NCBI GenBank assembly: GCA_002007465.1
Contig: LNAC01000337.1
Location: 677,144-741,143, forward strand
DNA length: 64,000 bases
DNA from: Ailurus styani
Lineage: Eukaryota > Chordata > Mammalia > Carnivora > Ailuridae
Direction of reading: 5' to 3'
Part shown: positions 48,201 to 60,317 of the stretch, piece after piece
Numbering within the stretch: the first letter of the stretch is position 1
Layout of the letters: every line of letters begins with the position of its first letter
Notes under the pieces: model-generated
Seen by the model: the letters and a program-made list of their open reading frames with translations, nothing else
Database searches by the model: none
What the model was told of the DNA's origin: nothing
Made by a program: the position numbers and the translations under genes

Positions 48201-50499
48201 CTCAGCAGCTTCTGCTCAGCCCGTAATGAGACCCCGTTAGTGGCGATGAATGTAAACGCGCTCTTTGCTATCCCTGCGAGATCGGAATTAGTGACACGGC
48301 AGAATTTACTGCTTCTGTTCGGAAGAGATGGTAGTGGCTACTGTTGTGTCTTTAATGTTGTGGGCAGTGCGGAAGCTCAGAGTGGCCGGGCCAAGTCCAC
48401 AGCAGGGCGCAGAAGGGACAACGGAGAGCAGAACCCAGCTTTACAGGGACCGGTGTCCCCAGTCTCCTTTGGAGTCACCAAAGAACCCAAAGTGGAAGCC
48501 AATTCCACCTCTTGCCCACCACTGGAAAGATCCTGAGCTTTATTTTCAGGGGTCGGGGAGCAAGGGGTCTGCAGGTGCTCCCGTGCAGACTGTGGGGACA
48601 GAGGAAGGGGCTCTGGGAGCCGGAGGGGGTGACGGGAGCCTCCGGAGGGCGCACAGCCACACCCGGAATCCACACCTGGGGGTCAGGACTTCCGGCCTCC
48701 AGAACGGTCAGGTAGCAAACCGGTGCTGTCTTCAACCAGCGAGCTTGTTGCAGCAGCGACAAAGGAGAGATGGCGGGGACACGGGGGACGACACCCAGCG
48801 CCCCGCGCAGGGACGGCTCTCCACCCGCCCCCCCACCTGCGCTCAGGGGTGTTCGTGAGCCTGCGCAGGTATGAGGAGACTCAGGATGGTGTTTCTGAGC
48901 GACTCCAAATTTGGAAACCACCTAAATGCTTACTTTTGGTAACTCCTTACTTTGGGAAAAAAAAAAAAGCCAAAGGGACAGAAAAGTTGCAAGAAGAGTC
49001 AGAGCTCCCGTGTGCCCTTGTCTGAGATCGGCCGACCGTGAGCACGGCCTCATCTGTCTGGTCCTGGTCTTCCTCTCTGAGCCACAGCGAGCTTGTTAGC
49101 GGGAGTCCCACTGGCCTCCTGTCCACGTAGGAGATGGTTTTGCACCTTAGGGTGCCAAGAACCAGCAGCGCCCACGCCCGTGGATGGGGAGAGGGATCGC
49201 GGGCGGGAGAGAGCTCGGACCAGGACTCTCCAACGGCCCACATGCCAGACCCGGGCAGGCGCACCACATCCCGCCCTGTGGGAGCCCTGCGACCAGGGAC
49301 TTCCGTCCCCATCTCACCATGGACCATGGAGAGGCCTCGGGCTCTGAGAAGGGCTGCACCGCTTGGGGGGAGGGAAGGGCAGCTCTGGGATCTGAACCAG
49401 ACAGGGCAGCACTGAAGCCTGAGGCACTTTCAGTCCTGCCTGGAGCTTCTTGCTTCCACGGCCTTCCATTCACACCCCTGGGACGGAGGAATGAACAGAC
49501 TCACTCATCCACCGGATCACTGTGTCCGAAGGAGCTAAGCCTGCCTCACCTCAGCCTCCCTCGGGGGGAATGGAGCATCTTGAAGGAGGCTTGGGAGAGC
49601 CAAGCCAAGACGTGGCCCCAGGGGGCCCTCAAGCTAATGGGCTGGGAGCAAGCTGCCTGTTCTCGGGCACATGGCCCCAAACCCAGAAGATGGCAGAAGA
49701 CAACCAACGAGCCCTCTGCTGGGAGGGTGCCCTCGTCAAGGCGCGCATCCTCTCAGGAAAGGGGTGGCTTTCGTTCTGGGTTTTATCCACAAGACGCGTT
49801 CCCATCAGACTTGGTGACCGCACGGGGGAGCGACAGTGCACGAGGCAGGAGAGGAAGAGGTGGGTGTGTGCGGCGCGCGGCCGGGGGAGGAAACGCCAGG
49901 TCCAGGTGTGACCTGGCTGTGCAGCCTCGGCAGCCCAGCCCCTTCTCTGGGCTCGTTTGTGGACTTGGGAAATTGAACTAGAATGATCTCAAAGGCACCG
50001 TTCCTGGGGCTGACAGAGAATGCTTTCAGAGAGGGTAGATCACAGAGGGACCTGGAAGGACCATGTGGCCCAGCCTCCCTCCTCCAAGCCCCTGAGGACC
50101 AATGGCCACTCAACCCTGGTATCTGCAAGTCTGAACCTTCTGGCTCTTGACTTCTGACGAAATCGGGATACTGGCCCACAGTAATTTTGTATGCCCAATA
50201 ATCAAGGATGTGGGTAGCTGTGTGGCCTCTTCTGGCTCTCGATTTTAATGTGTTCTCAGTTATGAAAAGCATACATTCTCAAGAAACAGAAATACCCCAA
50301 CCTTCAACCGGCTCGGGACAGGCCCAGAAGCCAGGGGGCCCTGCCAGGGAACAAACGCCGAGCCTCTGCTGACAGGAAAGCCTGCTGTCCATTTCCCAGC
50401 TACCATCCCCGGGCCCAGCCGCCGGGCACCCAGCGAGCCCCACACGGAGCATCTGCCCCCTCGGAGCCCCACAGCCGCGGCCTGCCGCGTGCAGCCTAC

Positions 50500-50589
50500 C
50501 TGCTAGCTCCTTCTCGAAATAGGGCTGGATGACCTCGCCAAATTTTGACCCGTCGGCGACAGCCTCTTTCAGCAGCTGCCCACAGTGGA
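50500..50589 (-). CDS. AK8: AK8 internal exon, NMP-binding part of second AK domain
   Basis: This 90-bp exon (30 codons, phase 1 to phase 1) has the acceptor tcccccag and the donor GTAGGC, a weaker donor than the others in the gene. It encodes [18 protein letters not shown] followed by [12 protein letters not shown]. This is the NMP-binding helical insert of the second kinase domain, where AMP sits. CGQLLKEAV matches the canonical adenylate-kinase (S/A)(T/S)GDLLR region in position, but with AK8-specific residues. A 19.8-kb intron separates it from the next exon. Confidence 0.96.
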
Positions 50590-51341
50590 CTGGGGGAGAG
50601 AGGAACAGAAAGACACCCATTAAATTTTCAACAGAAGGAAGAACAAGAAGAAAAGAAGGCCCGGCGCTGCCTGCGAGGGGAAAAAAAGGTCACGGAGAAA
50701 AATATAAAAGGGTTTTTCTGAGTGTGGGTGTGTGTCCAAGTGAAAGCAAATATCAAAAAGGATCTGGGGAATAAAGAAGGAGCTGAGGAGGAAGGTGCGG
50801 AATGAAAAGGCACGCATTTGGCAGAGAACGGATTAAACATGGGCGGTGCAGGAAGCACAGAGGAGAGGAGTCACCACAGGAGCTCCTGCAAGGCGCCGCC
50901 CGGCCTGGAACCCCGTGTCCACACCGGTGCTGTGCCAGGGAGACCGGGGGGAGCTCGCTGTCCCCACAGCCCTTCCTGTGGGCCAGGCGTTTCCGTGGGA
51001 CGCGGCCCTGTTCACAGGAGAGATGGTCGTGCTCGTAACTGAGGCAGCTCGCTGGGGTTGCCCGTCCCGCAGCCACTAACCCTCTCCGGCTGGACGGCCC
51101 GTGCAGACAGGAGCCTTTCTGTCGTCTCCAGACCCCAGTCATGGCCACCACACCGGCACTGGCTTGAACAAACCCAGCCTACACTGTCTGTCCTTGGCGA
51201 CGAGCCATTAAGAGCCCAGGCTGGAAGGTTCGGCTACGTTTTCATGACGGGTTGACTGCCCAATCTTGTTTTTCTTAACTTGGAGACCAAGGGGTTTTCT
51301 TCACATATTAAAGAAACCAAATACCACTCCTGAAATAAAGT

Positions 51342-51400
51342 AGAAAAAAAAGGAAAAAAAGGGAAAAAAGGGAAAAAAAGGGAAAAAAAAGAAAAAAATT
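51342..51400 (+). repeat. (GGGAAAAAAA)n A-rich tandem repeat
   Basis: Six aaaaaa blocks separated by gg/ggg, then ttttaaaaaataaaatt. It resembles an expanded poly-A tail. Confidence 0.9.
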
Positions 51401-51454
51401 TTAAAAAATAAAATTAAGTGAAAACGGTGAATGTTTAAGAGAAGGACCATCTCC

Positions 51455-51624
51455 AGGGCGCCTGGGTGGCTCAGCTGTTAAACGACCGCCTTCGGCTCGG
51501 GTCGTGATCCCAGGACCCTGCTCAGCGGGAAGCCTGCTTCTCCCGCTCCTGCTCCCCTGCTCGTGTTCCCTTTCTCACTGTCTTTCTCTCTGTCAAATAA
51601 ATAAATAAAATCTTTGAAAAAAAA
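51455..51624 (+). mobile_element. CAN-SINE with internal deletion
   Basis: The head is followed by gtgatcccagga and then directly by ccctgctcagcgg, so about 30 bp of the usual body are missing. Flanks agagaaggaccatc / agagaatgaccatc are a 14-bp duplication with one mismatch. Confidence 0.9.
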
Positions 51625-51764
51625 AAGAGAGAATGACCATCAGCAAAGGTTTACCCCTCAGGGGCGATGTGCTTGACTCACTGTGTGGAGGACAGCAGTG
51701 ATCACATCGAAAGTGACTGGCAATGTCACTCACTAAGGGGACATGGGGGACGATGAAGGCCAAC

Positions 51765-51905
51765 GGTGACTGAGACCTTTCTACACGCCAAGCCCTGTGC
51801 TCGGTATGCAAAGAGGTGTAGCCAACCTGTCCCAGGTCACAGAACCACTAGGCGGCCAAGCTGGGATTCAAAGCCTTGTCTGTGTGACATCAAACCCACA
51901 CTTAA
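51765..51905 (+). mobile_element. MIR fragment
   Basis: gtcccaggtcacagaaccact and aagctgggattcaaagcc are MIR core and following part. Confidence 0.75.
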
Positions 51906-53036
51906 CTTCCAGTTCTGGGCAGATGTCACATGTGCCTTCTGTCATAAAAAGCTATAAAACTGACCAAAATGTGTAAAACAACTCTTTCCAGGCATTGGGC
52001 CGCTGACAGCACAGGGCCGTGACCCTTGAGAGAAGGCAGACACCCAAAGTGAGTCCCACCTTCACCCTGGATTTCTACCTACAAGCACTTTTCAAACCAC
52101 AGCACAGCACAGGAGAGGGGAGGCAAACTCAGAGCAGTGGGAACCAAAGACTGGACTGGGAAGTGGGATTTGGGGACCAAGGTGATGGAGAGAAGGGAGC
52201 TGTGCAGAGAAGTAGCTCCACAAGCCCTGGGGTCTTCAGTCAATGCAAAGCCGCACACGTGGTGAGTGAGACTCCCCACCCCCGAGACAAGCTCCCGGGA
52301 GGCTGGGAACTGAGCGGGAGATGCTGGCCCTCGGACAGCCAGAGGTGGGGAGGGGTGGTGCCGGGTGCCCAATCAGCTGAGACTCCGAGTGCGGGGGCAC
52401 ATGAGACCAAGAGGACACACACTCTGGCCTCATCTCAACAAACACGAAAAGTCAGCCTCCATGGGATCAAGCTGATCCTGCAGCAAATTCACTGCCTGTT
52501 AGAACTCAACTCTTAACTAAGCAGAACCACACCATCTAGACTCTCAGCCACGGGAGAACCACAATGTCTAGTATATAGTAAGAAACTACTTGAGGTGCAA
52601 AAATCGATCAATTGATCAATCAGGAAAGTGTGACCCCCTACAAAGAGAGAAAACAGGCTACAGAATCAGATCAAGAGATGACACGGATGTCAGAACAAGC
52701 ACATGAGAACTCTACAACAGCTCTTATAAGTATGTTTAAAACTGTAAAGGAAAAGATTGTTAAAATGAGTGAAAAGTTGGGGAATCCCAGCAGAAAAATG
52801 GAAACTATATAAAAGAACCAGATGCAAATTCTAGAACTGAAAAAATACATATCTTAAGTGGAAAAATCCTTGGATAGGCTACAATCTGTGAATCTGAAGA
52901 CAAGAAAACAGGCCATAGAAAGTATCCAAACTGAAGCAAAGAGAAGGTTAAGGGAGGCCTGGAAAGAAAGAATAGACCCATAGGGACCTGGTAGACAGTA
53001 TCAGTCAGTCTTACATAAACGTCATCTGAGTTCCAG

Positions 53037-53155
53037 AAAGGAGAGAGAGAGAGAGAGGGAAGGAGAGAGAGAGGAAAGTGGGGGAATGAGGGAGAAAGGA
53101 GGGAGGGAAGGATGGAGAAGAACGGAGGGAGGAGGGAGGAAGAGGCAGAAAAAAT
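53037..53155 (+). repeat. Purine (GA/GGA)-rich tract
   Basis: A run of gagaga and ggaggg units inside the old LINE-1. The complementary strand is a long pyrimidine tract. Confidence 0.85.
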
Positions 53156-54800
53156 ATTTGAGAAAATAATGGCAAGAGAATTTCACAAACTGAAAAAATA
53201 ATTTCAAAATGTGGTGAAAAATATCAATCCACAGATCCGAGAATCTCTGAGACCCAAGCAGAATAAACACAAAGTAAACCCCACCTCCCCACCTTGATAC
53301 TTCATAGTTAAATTTCTGAAAACTAAAGACAAAGAGAAATACTGAAAGCAGCTGGGTGGGGGAGATGCTTTGTATGTAGGGGAACAAGGATAAAAATAAT
53401 CTCTAAGTTCTCATCAGAAGTGACGCAAGTCATAAGACAATGGGATGACATGTTTAAAGCACTAAGAGGAAACCAGCTGTCAACACAGATTTCTACGTGC
53501 AGCAGAAGCGTCCTTCAAGAACGAAGGCGGAATAAAGACATCTCCAGCAGATGAAAGCTGAATTTGTCGCCAGCAGACCTGCGCTACAAGAAATGTTAAA
53601 GGAAGTTCTTTAGGCGGATAGACAATATCAGATGGGAATGCAGATCTAAACAAACAAGGGGTGATAAGAGCGGGTGTCAAACAGAGACTTTCCTCTTCAT
53701 TTCTTCCCTTAAAAAAGCCAAGTGACTAAAGCAAAAATAACCACAATATATCACAGAGTTTATAACATGTAGAAATAAAAGGTATGACCAAAAATAACAC
53801 AAGGGAGAGGAGCAAGGTAAATGGGGAGATGTCCACTGTAGGTTCTCCCGTCACAGTAGTAACTCAAGACACACCCTGAGACATGGTGATGCTTTGTGAC
53901 CCCTCAAGCAACCACGGACAAAACAAAGCCGAGAGATACCGCTGAAAAGGCAACGGAGGAAATCAAAGGCATTATTAAACAACATCTGGTTAATCCAACA
54001 GTTGGCAGGAATGGAGGAACAGAGAAGAAGTAACAGAAGGCAAAAACCAGGATGGTAGGCTTGAAACCATACTAAAAATGACTTAAAATGGAGATGTACT
54101 TCAATGAAAAGGCAGAAAATGCCAGACTGGATTTTTAAGAAAGCAAGACCCAATTATACGTTGTGTACAAGACATGTATTTAGAATACAAGACGCAGATA
54201 ATTTAAAAGAAAAAGGACAGAGGATATACCAACCAGACACTAATCGTAAGAGAGCCAGAGAACTCCGTGACTCTAAGGCGAGGTACACTCCAGGAAAGAG
54301 CATTACTGGGGAGACAGCGGAGCATTTCCCAATGAGAAAGGGGTCATTTCATCAAGAAGACGCAGCAGTCCTCCGAGTACATGCTCCCAGTAACGTGGCT
54401 TCAGATGACACGGGGCAGAGATTGGCAGAGCAATAGACTCATTCGCAGTCGGAGCTGGAGATTTTAATGTATCTCCCTTGCTAACTGAGATAATAGTAGT
54501 GAGAAATCATCAAGGACAGGGGAGAACCAAACAACCCCGTCAGACACTGTCCCCTAACTGACAGTGGGGCGGGGTACATATTCTTCTCAAGTGCACACGG
54601 AATCTACCAACAGAGACCCCACACTGAGCCATAAAAAAGTATCAGTAAATTTCAAAGGACTGAAATCATACAAGGTATGTTCTCGGAGCACAACAGAATT
54701 AGAAATCAGTACTCTTCCCCCAAATCTGGAAAATTCCCAAATATTTGGAAATTAAGCAATACACGTGTACATAACACGTAAGTCAAAAAAGAAACCACGA

Positions 54801-54970
54801 TGAGTGTCCGACTCTTAATTTCAGCTCAGGTTGTGATGTCAGGGTCATGGGATCAAGCCCCACATTGGGCTCCGCGCTTGGTGGAGTTGGCTTGAGATTC
54901 TCTTTCCCTCTGCCCCTCCCACTCGTGTTCTCTCTCTCTGAAATGAATAAATAAACTTAAAAAAAAAAAG
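54801..54970 (+). mobile_element. 5'-truncated CAN-SINE inside LINE-1
   Basis: It starts at tgagtgtccgactctt, so the tRNA-like head is missing. Duplication aaagaaaccacga at 54788-54800 and 54971-54983 shows the truncation happened at insertion. Confidence 0.92.
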
Positions 54971-55376
54971 AAAGAAACCACGAGGCAGATAAAATATTTC
55001 GAACTGAATGATAAAACACAACAGATTAAAATTTTGGAAGATGCAGCTAAAGAAGTGCTTAGAGGAAAATGTGGAGTGTTCAGGGCTTACATTCGGTAAG
55101 ATTGGTTTAAAACTCCCGCCTACAACCACCTCGCGCCACGATGTCCCAGGAAGAAAACACTGTAACCATCTCCTGGCTCCTCATGGCTCCCAGCACCGAG
55201 GCTCCGACACAGTCAGACCTGGAACCACACTGGGGTGAACTCCTCTCCCCTTGTTCACTCCCCGCCCCCAGCCCGGTCGTGCACCTGGATCCCTACGTTC
55301 ATCTCTGGTTCTTTCGACACCTTCCCTGCACTCGTAGAGCTGGCACTCAATGAGGGCGATGATGATATTTTTAAAA

Positions 55377-55493
55377 TTTTTTAATTAAAAAAAATTTTTT
55401 TAAGTAATCTCTATACCCAACGTGGGGCACACAAACTCACAACTCCAAGATCAAGAGTCCCACGCTCTCCCAACTGAGCCAGCCAGGTGGCCC
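55377..55493 (-). mobile_element. Short old-type CAN-SINE, antisense
   Basis: The reverse complement of a short SINE: poly-T, agtaatctctatacccaacg, and an end at gagccagccaggtggccc. Confidence 0.8.
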
Positions 55494-56832
55494 TATCTAT
55501 GATCATGGTATTTTAATAAACTTCTTCATGATTGTCTCTGGTTAGAAAACTTGTGCTCATTGAAATAAAAAAATTCAGAGCTGTAGAATACGCCACGGTA
55601 CATACACAGCCAGCTTGATGAGCTCCTTCGGATGGTTTCTGCGTGTACACTAACACGGTTTTTAAACAAGAATGGGATCAGGCCCTGAACGCTGTCGAAT
55701 GACTGGCTCTCCACCCCGCCCCTCATTACACAACAGATCACCGACATCGTGTTTCAGCAGAATCACATCCACAGAGCGAAGTCACGGGGCCCCAGGATTT
55801 GAGGGCTTCCCACCAATGGTGCCTCTGTCTTTCAAAAAGTGGTGCCTTTTTACAGTCTCACCGATTGTACACCCAAGTCTTCCAATCAACCTTGTTGGCG
55901 TGAACGTTAGGTTGCTTGCTTGTTCGGAGCTGTTTTTCTGTTGCAGAAGAGCCATAAATGGGGAGAGGAGCTGGGCTGGGGGGTGGCCCCAGGGAGCAGG
56001 CGGCTCCGGGAGCTCTGGGCACACACCGGCCTCCGTAGAGAGCCCTCCGTGGACAGCGCCTCTGCCAACCGGAGCTCCCTCAGGAGGGTTTACGGAATTC
56101 TCGTGAGGTCTTGAACTTACCAAGAATGCCTTGGAGAAATGAGAACTTTCTGAGTTAGGTCAATTACTGAAAAAAAGCCCTCAAAAGGCTCTTTAGCCCA
56201 CAAAGCAGAAACCGTGATGAGCTTTCCTATTTTCATTTTTGGAAGAAATGTAGGCCCGCAATGTCATTTTTCATGATTGGGACGCAGAAAACAACGTAAA
56301 GTGAAAAACGCTTTTCTTGAATGACTGCTTGCAGAAACAGCAAACGGCACAGCGACAAGGCTGTGTGGTCACTAAGGTGCTGTGTTGAGGGCTGAGGCTT
56401 TTAGACGCCCCTCCGCCGTCCCCGCCCTTGGTGCCACAGTCCCCTCCATAAACACATGGGTGCAGGGACAAGCGGGCCAGTGCTCACTCTTACCAAAGGA
56501 GCCACAACCGTAGCTGCAAATTCATCCTTATAATACTTCAAGAGGTAAAACCCAAAGAAAGAATTACCTGAATAATTCAGTTTAAATTTTTTTTAAAATC
56601 TGCATTTTTCATCCTGAGGTGTCCAGAGTGTTTTCCATGCTAATCGAACCAGCGTACGACTATTTAGTGTTTTCACAAGATTACTGGTAGGACTGCTGTT
56701 TTTCGTTACTAGTCAGAATACTCAGTTCCCTAGCTTCATGTTATGGGTACGAGTTTTGTTACTGACTCCTGGCTAGTCTGTCAGTGGCTTTGGGATTTTA
56801 TATTGGAGGAAACCCACTTGAAAAGCATCTTT

Positions 56833-57040
56833 AGAGGCGCCTGGGTGGCTCTGTTGGCTGGGCAGCTGCCTTGGGCTCAGGTCATGATCCTGGAGTCTTG
56901 GGATGGAGCCCCATGTCGGGCTCCCGGCTCAGCAGAGAGCCTGCTTCTCCCTCTGACCCTCTCCCTTCTCATGCTGTTTTTCTCTCACTCTCCTTCGCTC
57001 AAATAAATAAATAAATAACAATCTTCAAAAAAAAAAAAAA
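56833..57040 (+). mobile_element. CAN-SINE
   Basis: A sense copy ending in (aaat)n and poly-A. The flanks share atcttta, a short possible duplication. Confidence 0.92.
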
Positions 57041-57844
57041 ATCTTTATCAAACCTTGGTCCTTCTGGGTGGTCCATATATATTTGTGCATGTTTGTAAAC
57101 ACGTGTATTTCTATGACGTATCTACAGAATTTGGAGGCATGTATATGCATATTTTTATATTTGGGGCTCAGGATTCTTTTTTTTCTTCATAACTAGAGGC
57201 GACTCGGGCTTGTGGGGCATTTCCTGGAACTGGTGTTGGTGGCCAAGGTGGCTCTTGCTTCTTTGTCCTTCCCCATTCCTATCCTCCGGTAGGCAGGCTG
57301 GCATCCCCCACCGCCAAGGGACCACCTTGGGACAGGCCTGGAGAACTGATTTCAATATTTTCTCCCCTCCTGGTGAAATATTTATTGAAACTGTACGAGC
57401 CAGGAGTCCTCCTCTGGTTCAGAAATTGTTTGCCTGCGAGCACGCTGACCTGGGTTGGGGGGGAGCCAAACGGGACCGGAGAAAAGAAATCAGCAGCAGC
57501 CCCGGATTACAAAAGAGCTGTGGATTCTGGGGAGGCCGCGGGGGCTGGAGGAGGCGCCCCACTGCGGAGCCCAGAACTGCTCCAGAGGCTGGAACAAATG
57601 ACGGCTGGAAACGCGCTGGCTCTCTGGGCTGCGGATGCGTTTTTAGTGGTTAGTGCTTTTATGGCCATATTCTCTGTGAGGAACAAAGCTGATCCATGTA
57701 TAGATGGACGACCTGAACATTGCTGAAGGCAGAGAGCAAGAAAGAGAAGCGAGACTGATCTCACCACCACCGCGAGGCGGGAAAGCCTGGGAGGCAGGGG
57801 GGCCGGGGAAGTCTCCGGAAACAGGGCGCGGCCGGGGCACTCAC

Positions 57845-57976
57845 CGTTGACGAGGCTGTATTTCTGGGCCAGGAGGGCGGCCTGCAGGCTTTTCCCACTG
57901 CCCACGGGCCCGCAAAGCAGCACCCGCGGGGTGAACGGGGCATTAGATCGGTGGTTGGTTTGGACGTAGGTCAGAG
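57845..57976 (-). CDS. AK8: AK8 internal exon, P-loop of second adenylate-kinase domain
   Basis: This 132-bp exon (44 codons, phase 1 to phase 1) has the acceptor ctctttccag and a GTGAGT donor. It encodes [15 protein letters not shown], then [20 protein letters not shown] and [16 protein letters not shown] is an intact Walker A / P-loop (GxxGxGKS) that binds the triphosphate of ATP, so the second domain appears catalytically competent. Human AK8 has LLLGP where this has LLCGP. The intron downstream is 7255 bp and the one upstream is 1781 bp. Confidence 0.97.
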
Positions 57977-58224
57977 CTGGAAAGAGAGGAGGGGAGGGTA
58001 GTAAACTCGGGCCCTAAAATAAGGGAAACCAACTTCCAGCACCTGTGCTCGGGCTCTTTCAACAGCAGTGATTATTTCTCTCGCTTACAGCTGCGCAGAG
58101 GCCCTCTGCAAGTGAATCGACAACCTTAAAGGTTGTGCTATTGATTGTCATCATCATAACGTCATACGCACCAGCTTGTGTGAACTGCTAATACTAAATA
58201 TATAGTAATTTAGTAATAGCTAAA

Positions 58225-58320
58225 TACTCTGTGGGCATGATCTCATTCCACTGGTGCAACATTCCCACGAGAGACGTAGTGCTCTGGCCCCATTTTGCCG
58301 AGAGCTGGCTGGGCTGGAGG
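58225..58320 (+). mobile_element. MIR-like fragment
   Basis: gcatgatctcattccactgg ... ggccccattttgccgagagc is in MIR order but diverged. Confidence 0.45.
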
Positions 58321-58469
58321 GGGGGGGCTCTCCCCAACCCACTGCCCTGGTAACATTTCCTGCCCCTGAGCATAAGCTGGAGGAAGCCATCCCAGCCCCT
58401 CCATCCTCAGAACAGCCACGATCCAGGCACATCTGAAATGTACCAACACTACCGGCAAAGCCGCCTGCT

Positions 58470-58800
58470 TACAAATGATGCTTAATTTACAGTAAATAAC
58501 TAAGTTAATTAGAAGTAATGATCCCCCAGACAGTCTCAACATCTAATTATTCTTTTTAAAAATGTGTGGTTGCTGGATGCACTGCAAAGAGATTAAAAAA
58601 ACAACACAGAGAGAATTTTGCATTCCAATTTTCAATTTATCTGTCTGCATTATTAATTAATAATAATTAATATGCAGACACTCACATTTTTATTTACAAT
58701 TCCAGGCATGAATTCTTTATGAACGATCATATGAACTTTTAAATTTAATTAAGTAATTTGGAAGTAATTAATGTGTAAATTCAGAATCATGCCATAAGAT
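58470..58800. promoter_or_regulatory. Candidate enhancer with homeobox palindrome
   Basis: An AT-rich repeat-free block with gttaattagaag, atctaattattc, aaatttaattaagtaattt and gtaattaatgtg. A 39-bp imperfect palindrome (58642-58680) has 9-bp arms tgtctgcat / atgcagaca around TAATTA repeats. Confidence 0.45.
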
Positions 58801-59264
58801 AAATGTTGTGGCTGTTTATCTTCAGAGTGCAGTGTTTGCTGCTAAAGACCCTTCCGAGATGCAAAACCACTGAAAAATGGCACAGTATCCATAGCCTGGC
58901 TTGTTTCAGAGATATTTTCTAGACATCCCCCCGCTGGCAGACTGACCCCCTCGGGGAGTGAGGCTGTGTGGTCCCTGGGCTTTCAGTCCACCGGCAGGTG
59001 GGGGCCAAGGGAACAGCCAGGCCAGGGAGCTCAGAAGTACCTCCCCACCAAAAACAAAACTTTTCTTCAAGAGATTTGAGGGAATATACCAAAAGGGGCC
59101 ATTGTCAACTGTCAAGTGTCATTTTTATTGTGTCATCTACCCGGCATTGCATAGAAGGGGATACTTGGCTATGGAGACAATTATAAATTATAATTCAGCT
59201 TCTCTGGGATAGAATCGTCTAACTTTCCCTGGCCTTTTTGGACAGGACGTTGAGTCTCAACAGC

Positions 59265-59510
59265 AATGATGTCTGACATTACTGAGCTCTTCTCTACAGC
59301 AGTTGCTGGACTCACCACTGTGGTTACGTGATTTGCAGAATTCCAAGGAATCCTCACCCAAGCTGATGCAGAAGATACGATTTTTGTTCCCATTTTAGGG
59401 ATGACAAAACTGAGGCCAATAGGGGGAAGAGAGTTGCCCAAGACTGCACAGCTGATGCATGGTGGGGATGAGATTTGAACACAGGGCTGCTGGCTCCAAA
59501 GTCTCAGGGC
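59265..59510 (+). mobile_element. MIR
   Basis: cccattttagggatgacaaa actgaggcc, gagttgcccaagactgcac and gagatttgaacacagggctg give a nearly full MIR. Confidence 0.85.
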
Positions 59511-59523
59511 TCAATCTTTACCT

Positions 59524-59581
59524 ATACACACTCGCACACACACACGCACACACATGCACACACACGCACACACGCACAGGC
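59524..59581 (+). repeat. Imperfect (CA)n repeat
   Basis: cacacacacgcacacacatg-type units in a 58-bp block. Confidence 0.9.
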
Positions 59582-59757
59582 ACCTGCTCTAGCGCTGTCC
59601 GTGAACCTTTGTTAATGCTCCAGTGACAGTGCAGGGATGGGCGTGGGGCGTCTTACCCCTGCTCTAAATGGACTCAAGACCCTGAGTCATGTTGCGGGTT
59701 GACCCTGGGATGAGGAGGGCCGAGGTGCACGCGGAGCCCACCGCCGTTAGCATTTAC

Positions 59758-59958
59758 CCTGGTAGAAGACGTCCACACACGGCTGGTCAGCATTGATGAC
59801 TTTCAGGATTTTGGGGTAAGCAGGGAGGATCCTGATGATGTTTCTGTGATACTCCAGCAGTTTCCGCGCCGTCTCCAGCTCCAAGATGCCCCCTGGCACT
59901 ATTAGTCGGTTCTGAATTTCAGATTCGGAGGGCCAGTCAAAGGTGGTGTGATAAATCT
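59758..59958 (-). CDS. AK8: AK8 internal exon, LID and C-terminal half of first AK domain
   Basis: This 201-bp exon (67 codons, phase 1 to phase 1) has a GCAG acceptor and a GTAAAT donor. It begins [19 protein letters not shown] and ends [11 protein letters not shown]. It covers the rest of the LID and the C-terminal helices of the first kinase domain ([15 protein letters not shown] is a helical stretch), then the linker to the second domain. The segment VPGGILELE replaces VPEDISELE of human AK8, the most divergent spot I see in the gene here. The open frame continues a few codons into the intron before a stop, which is read-through and not coding. Confidence 0.97.
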
Positions 59959-60127
59959 CTGCATGGGGGAGAGGCATGTGGTTAGAGTCACTGCCCAGAG
60001 TGTGCAGTCTGGGGGGGGGGCAAAGCCTGTGTGAGTCCTGGGGTGCTGATCCACCCGAAGTGTGCAGGGGGAACTTGGGCTCTGGAGCTGCTCTTAGGTC
60101 TCTGTTAATAATCCCCAAAGGATGAGG

Positions 60128-60317
60128 GGGCGCCTGCGGGGTGCTGTTGGTTCAGTGTCTGACTTGTTTCGGCTAGGGTCCTGATCCCGGGGTCGTGGGA
60201 TCAAGCCCTGCGTCTGGCTCTGTGCTCAGCACAGAGTCTGCTTAGGATTCTCTGCCCCTCCTGCCGTGCTCTCTCTCTCTCCAAAATGAATAAATAAATC
60301 TTAAAAAACAAAGAACA
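60128..60317 (+). mobile_element. CAN-SINE
   Basis: A diverged head (gcgcctgcggggtgctg) and a normal tail. 11-bp duplication aaaggatgagg at 60117-60127 and 60318-60328. Confidence 0.9.

Larger units (their letters stand above)
30659..50499 (-). other. AK8: AK8 intron, 19841 bp
   Basis: A GT-AG intron. Repeats and motifs inside are listed separately. Long stretches without a recognised feature are 30660-32260, 33340-34010, 34170-34830, 36600-37180, 37560-38380, 39600-40000, 40240-40840, 41215-42220, 42590-44340 and 45246-50499. These are GC-rich with many chance open frames. I see no second gene, no retained splice-bounded exon and no RNA gene in them. Confidence 0.8.
52450..55110 (+). mobile_element. 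Old LINE-1, long internal fragment
   Basis: About 2.5 kb of an old L1 on the plus strand. Recognisable points in order are gcctgttagaactcaac, a lysine-rich segment, ctacaagaaatgttaaaggaag (53583), a stretch at 54104-54470 from the start of the L1 endonuclease region, and aaatatttggaaattaagc (54737). Frames are broken throughout. A purine-rich tract lies at 53037-53155, and a SINE splits the element at 54801-54970. Confidence 0.8.
50590..57844 (-). other. AK8: AK8 intron, 7255 bp
   Basis: A GT-AG intron. Main contents are an A-rich (GGGAAAAAAA)n tract and SINE at 51342-51624, a MIR (51765-51905), an old LINE-1 (about 52450-55110) split by a SINE, an old antisense SINE (55377-55493) and a SINE at 56833-57040. 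50640-51330, 55500-56830 and 57045-57840 are unique-looking sequence with no gene signal. Confidence 0.85.
57977..59757 (-). other. AK8: AK8 intron, 1781 bp
   Basis: A GT-AG intron. It contains an AT-rich, homeobox-motif-rich segment (58470-58800), a MIR (59265-59510) and a CA-rich simple repeat (59524-59581). 58801-59264 is unique sequence without a recognised feature. Confidence 0.85.
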
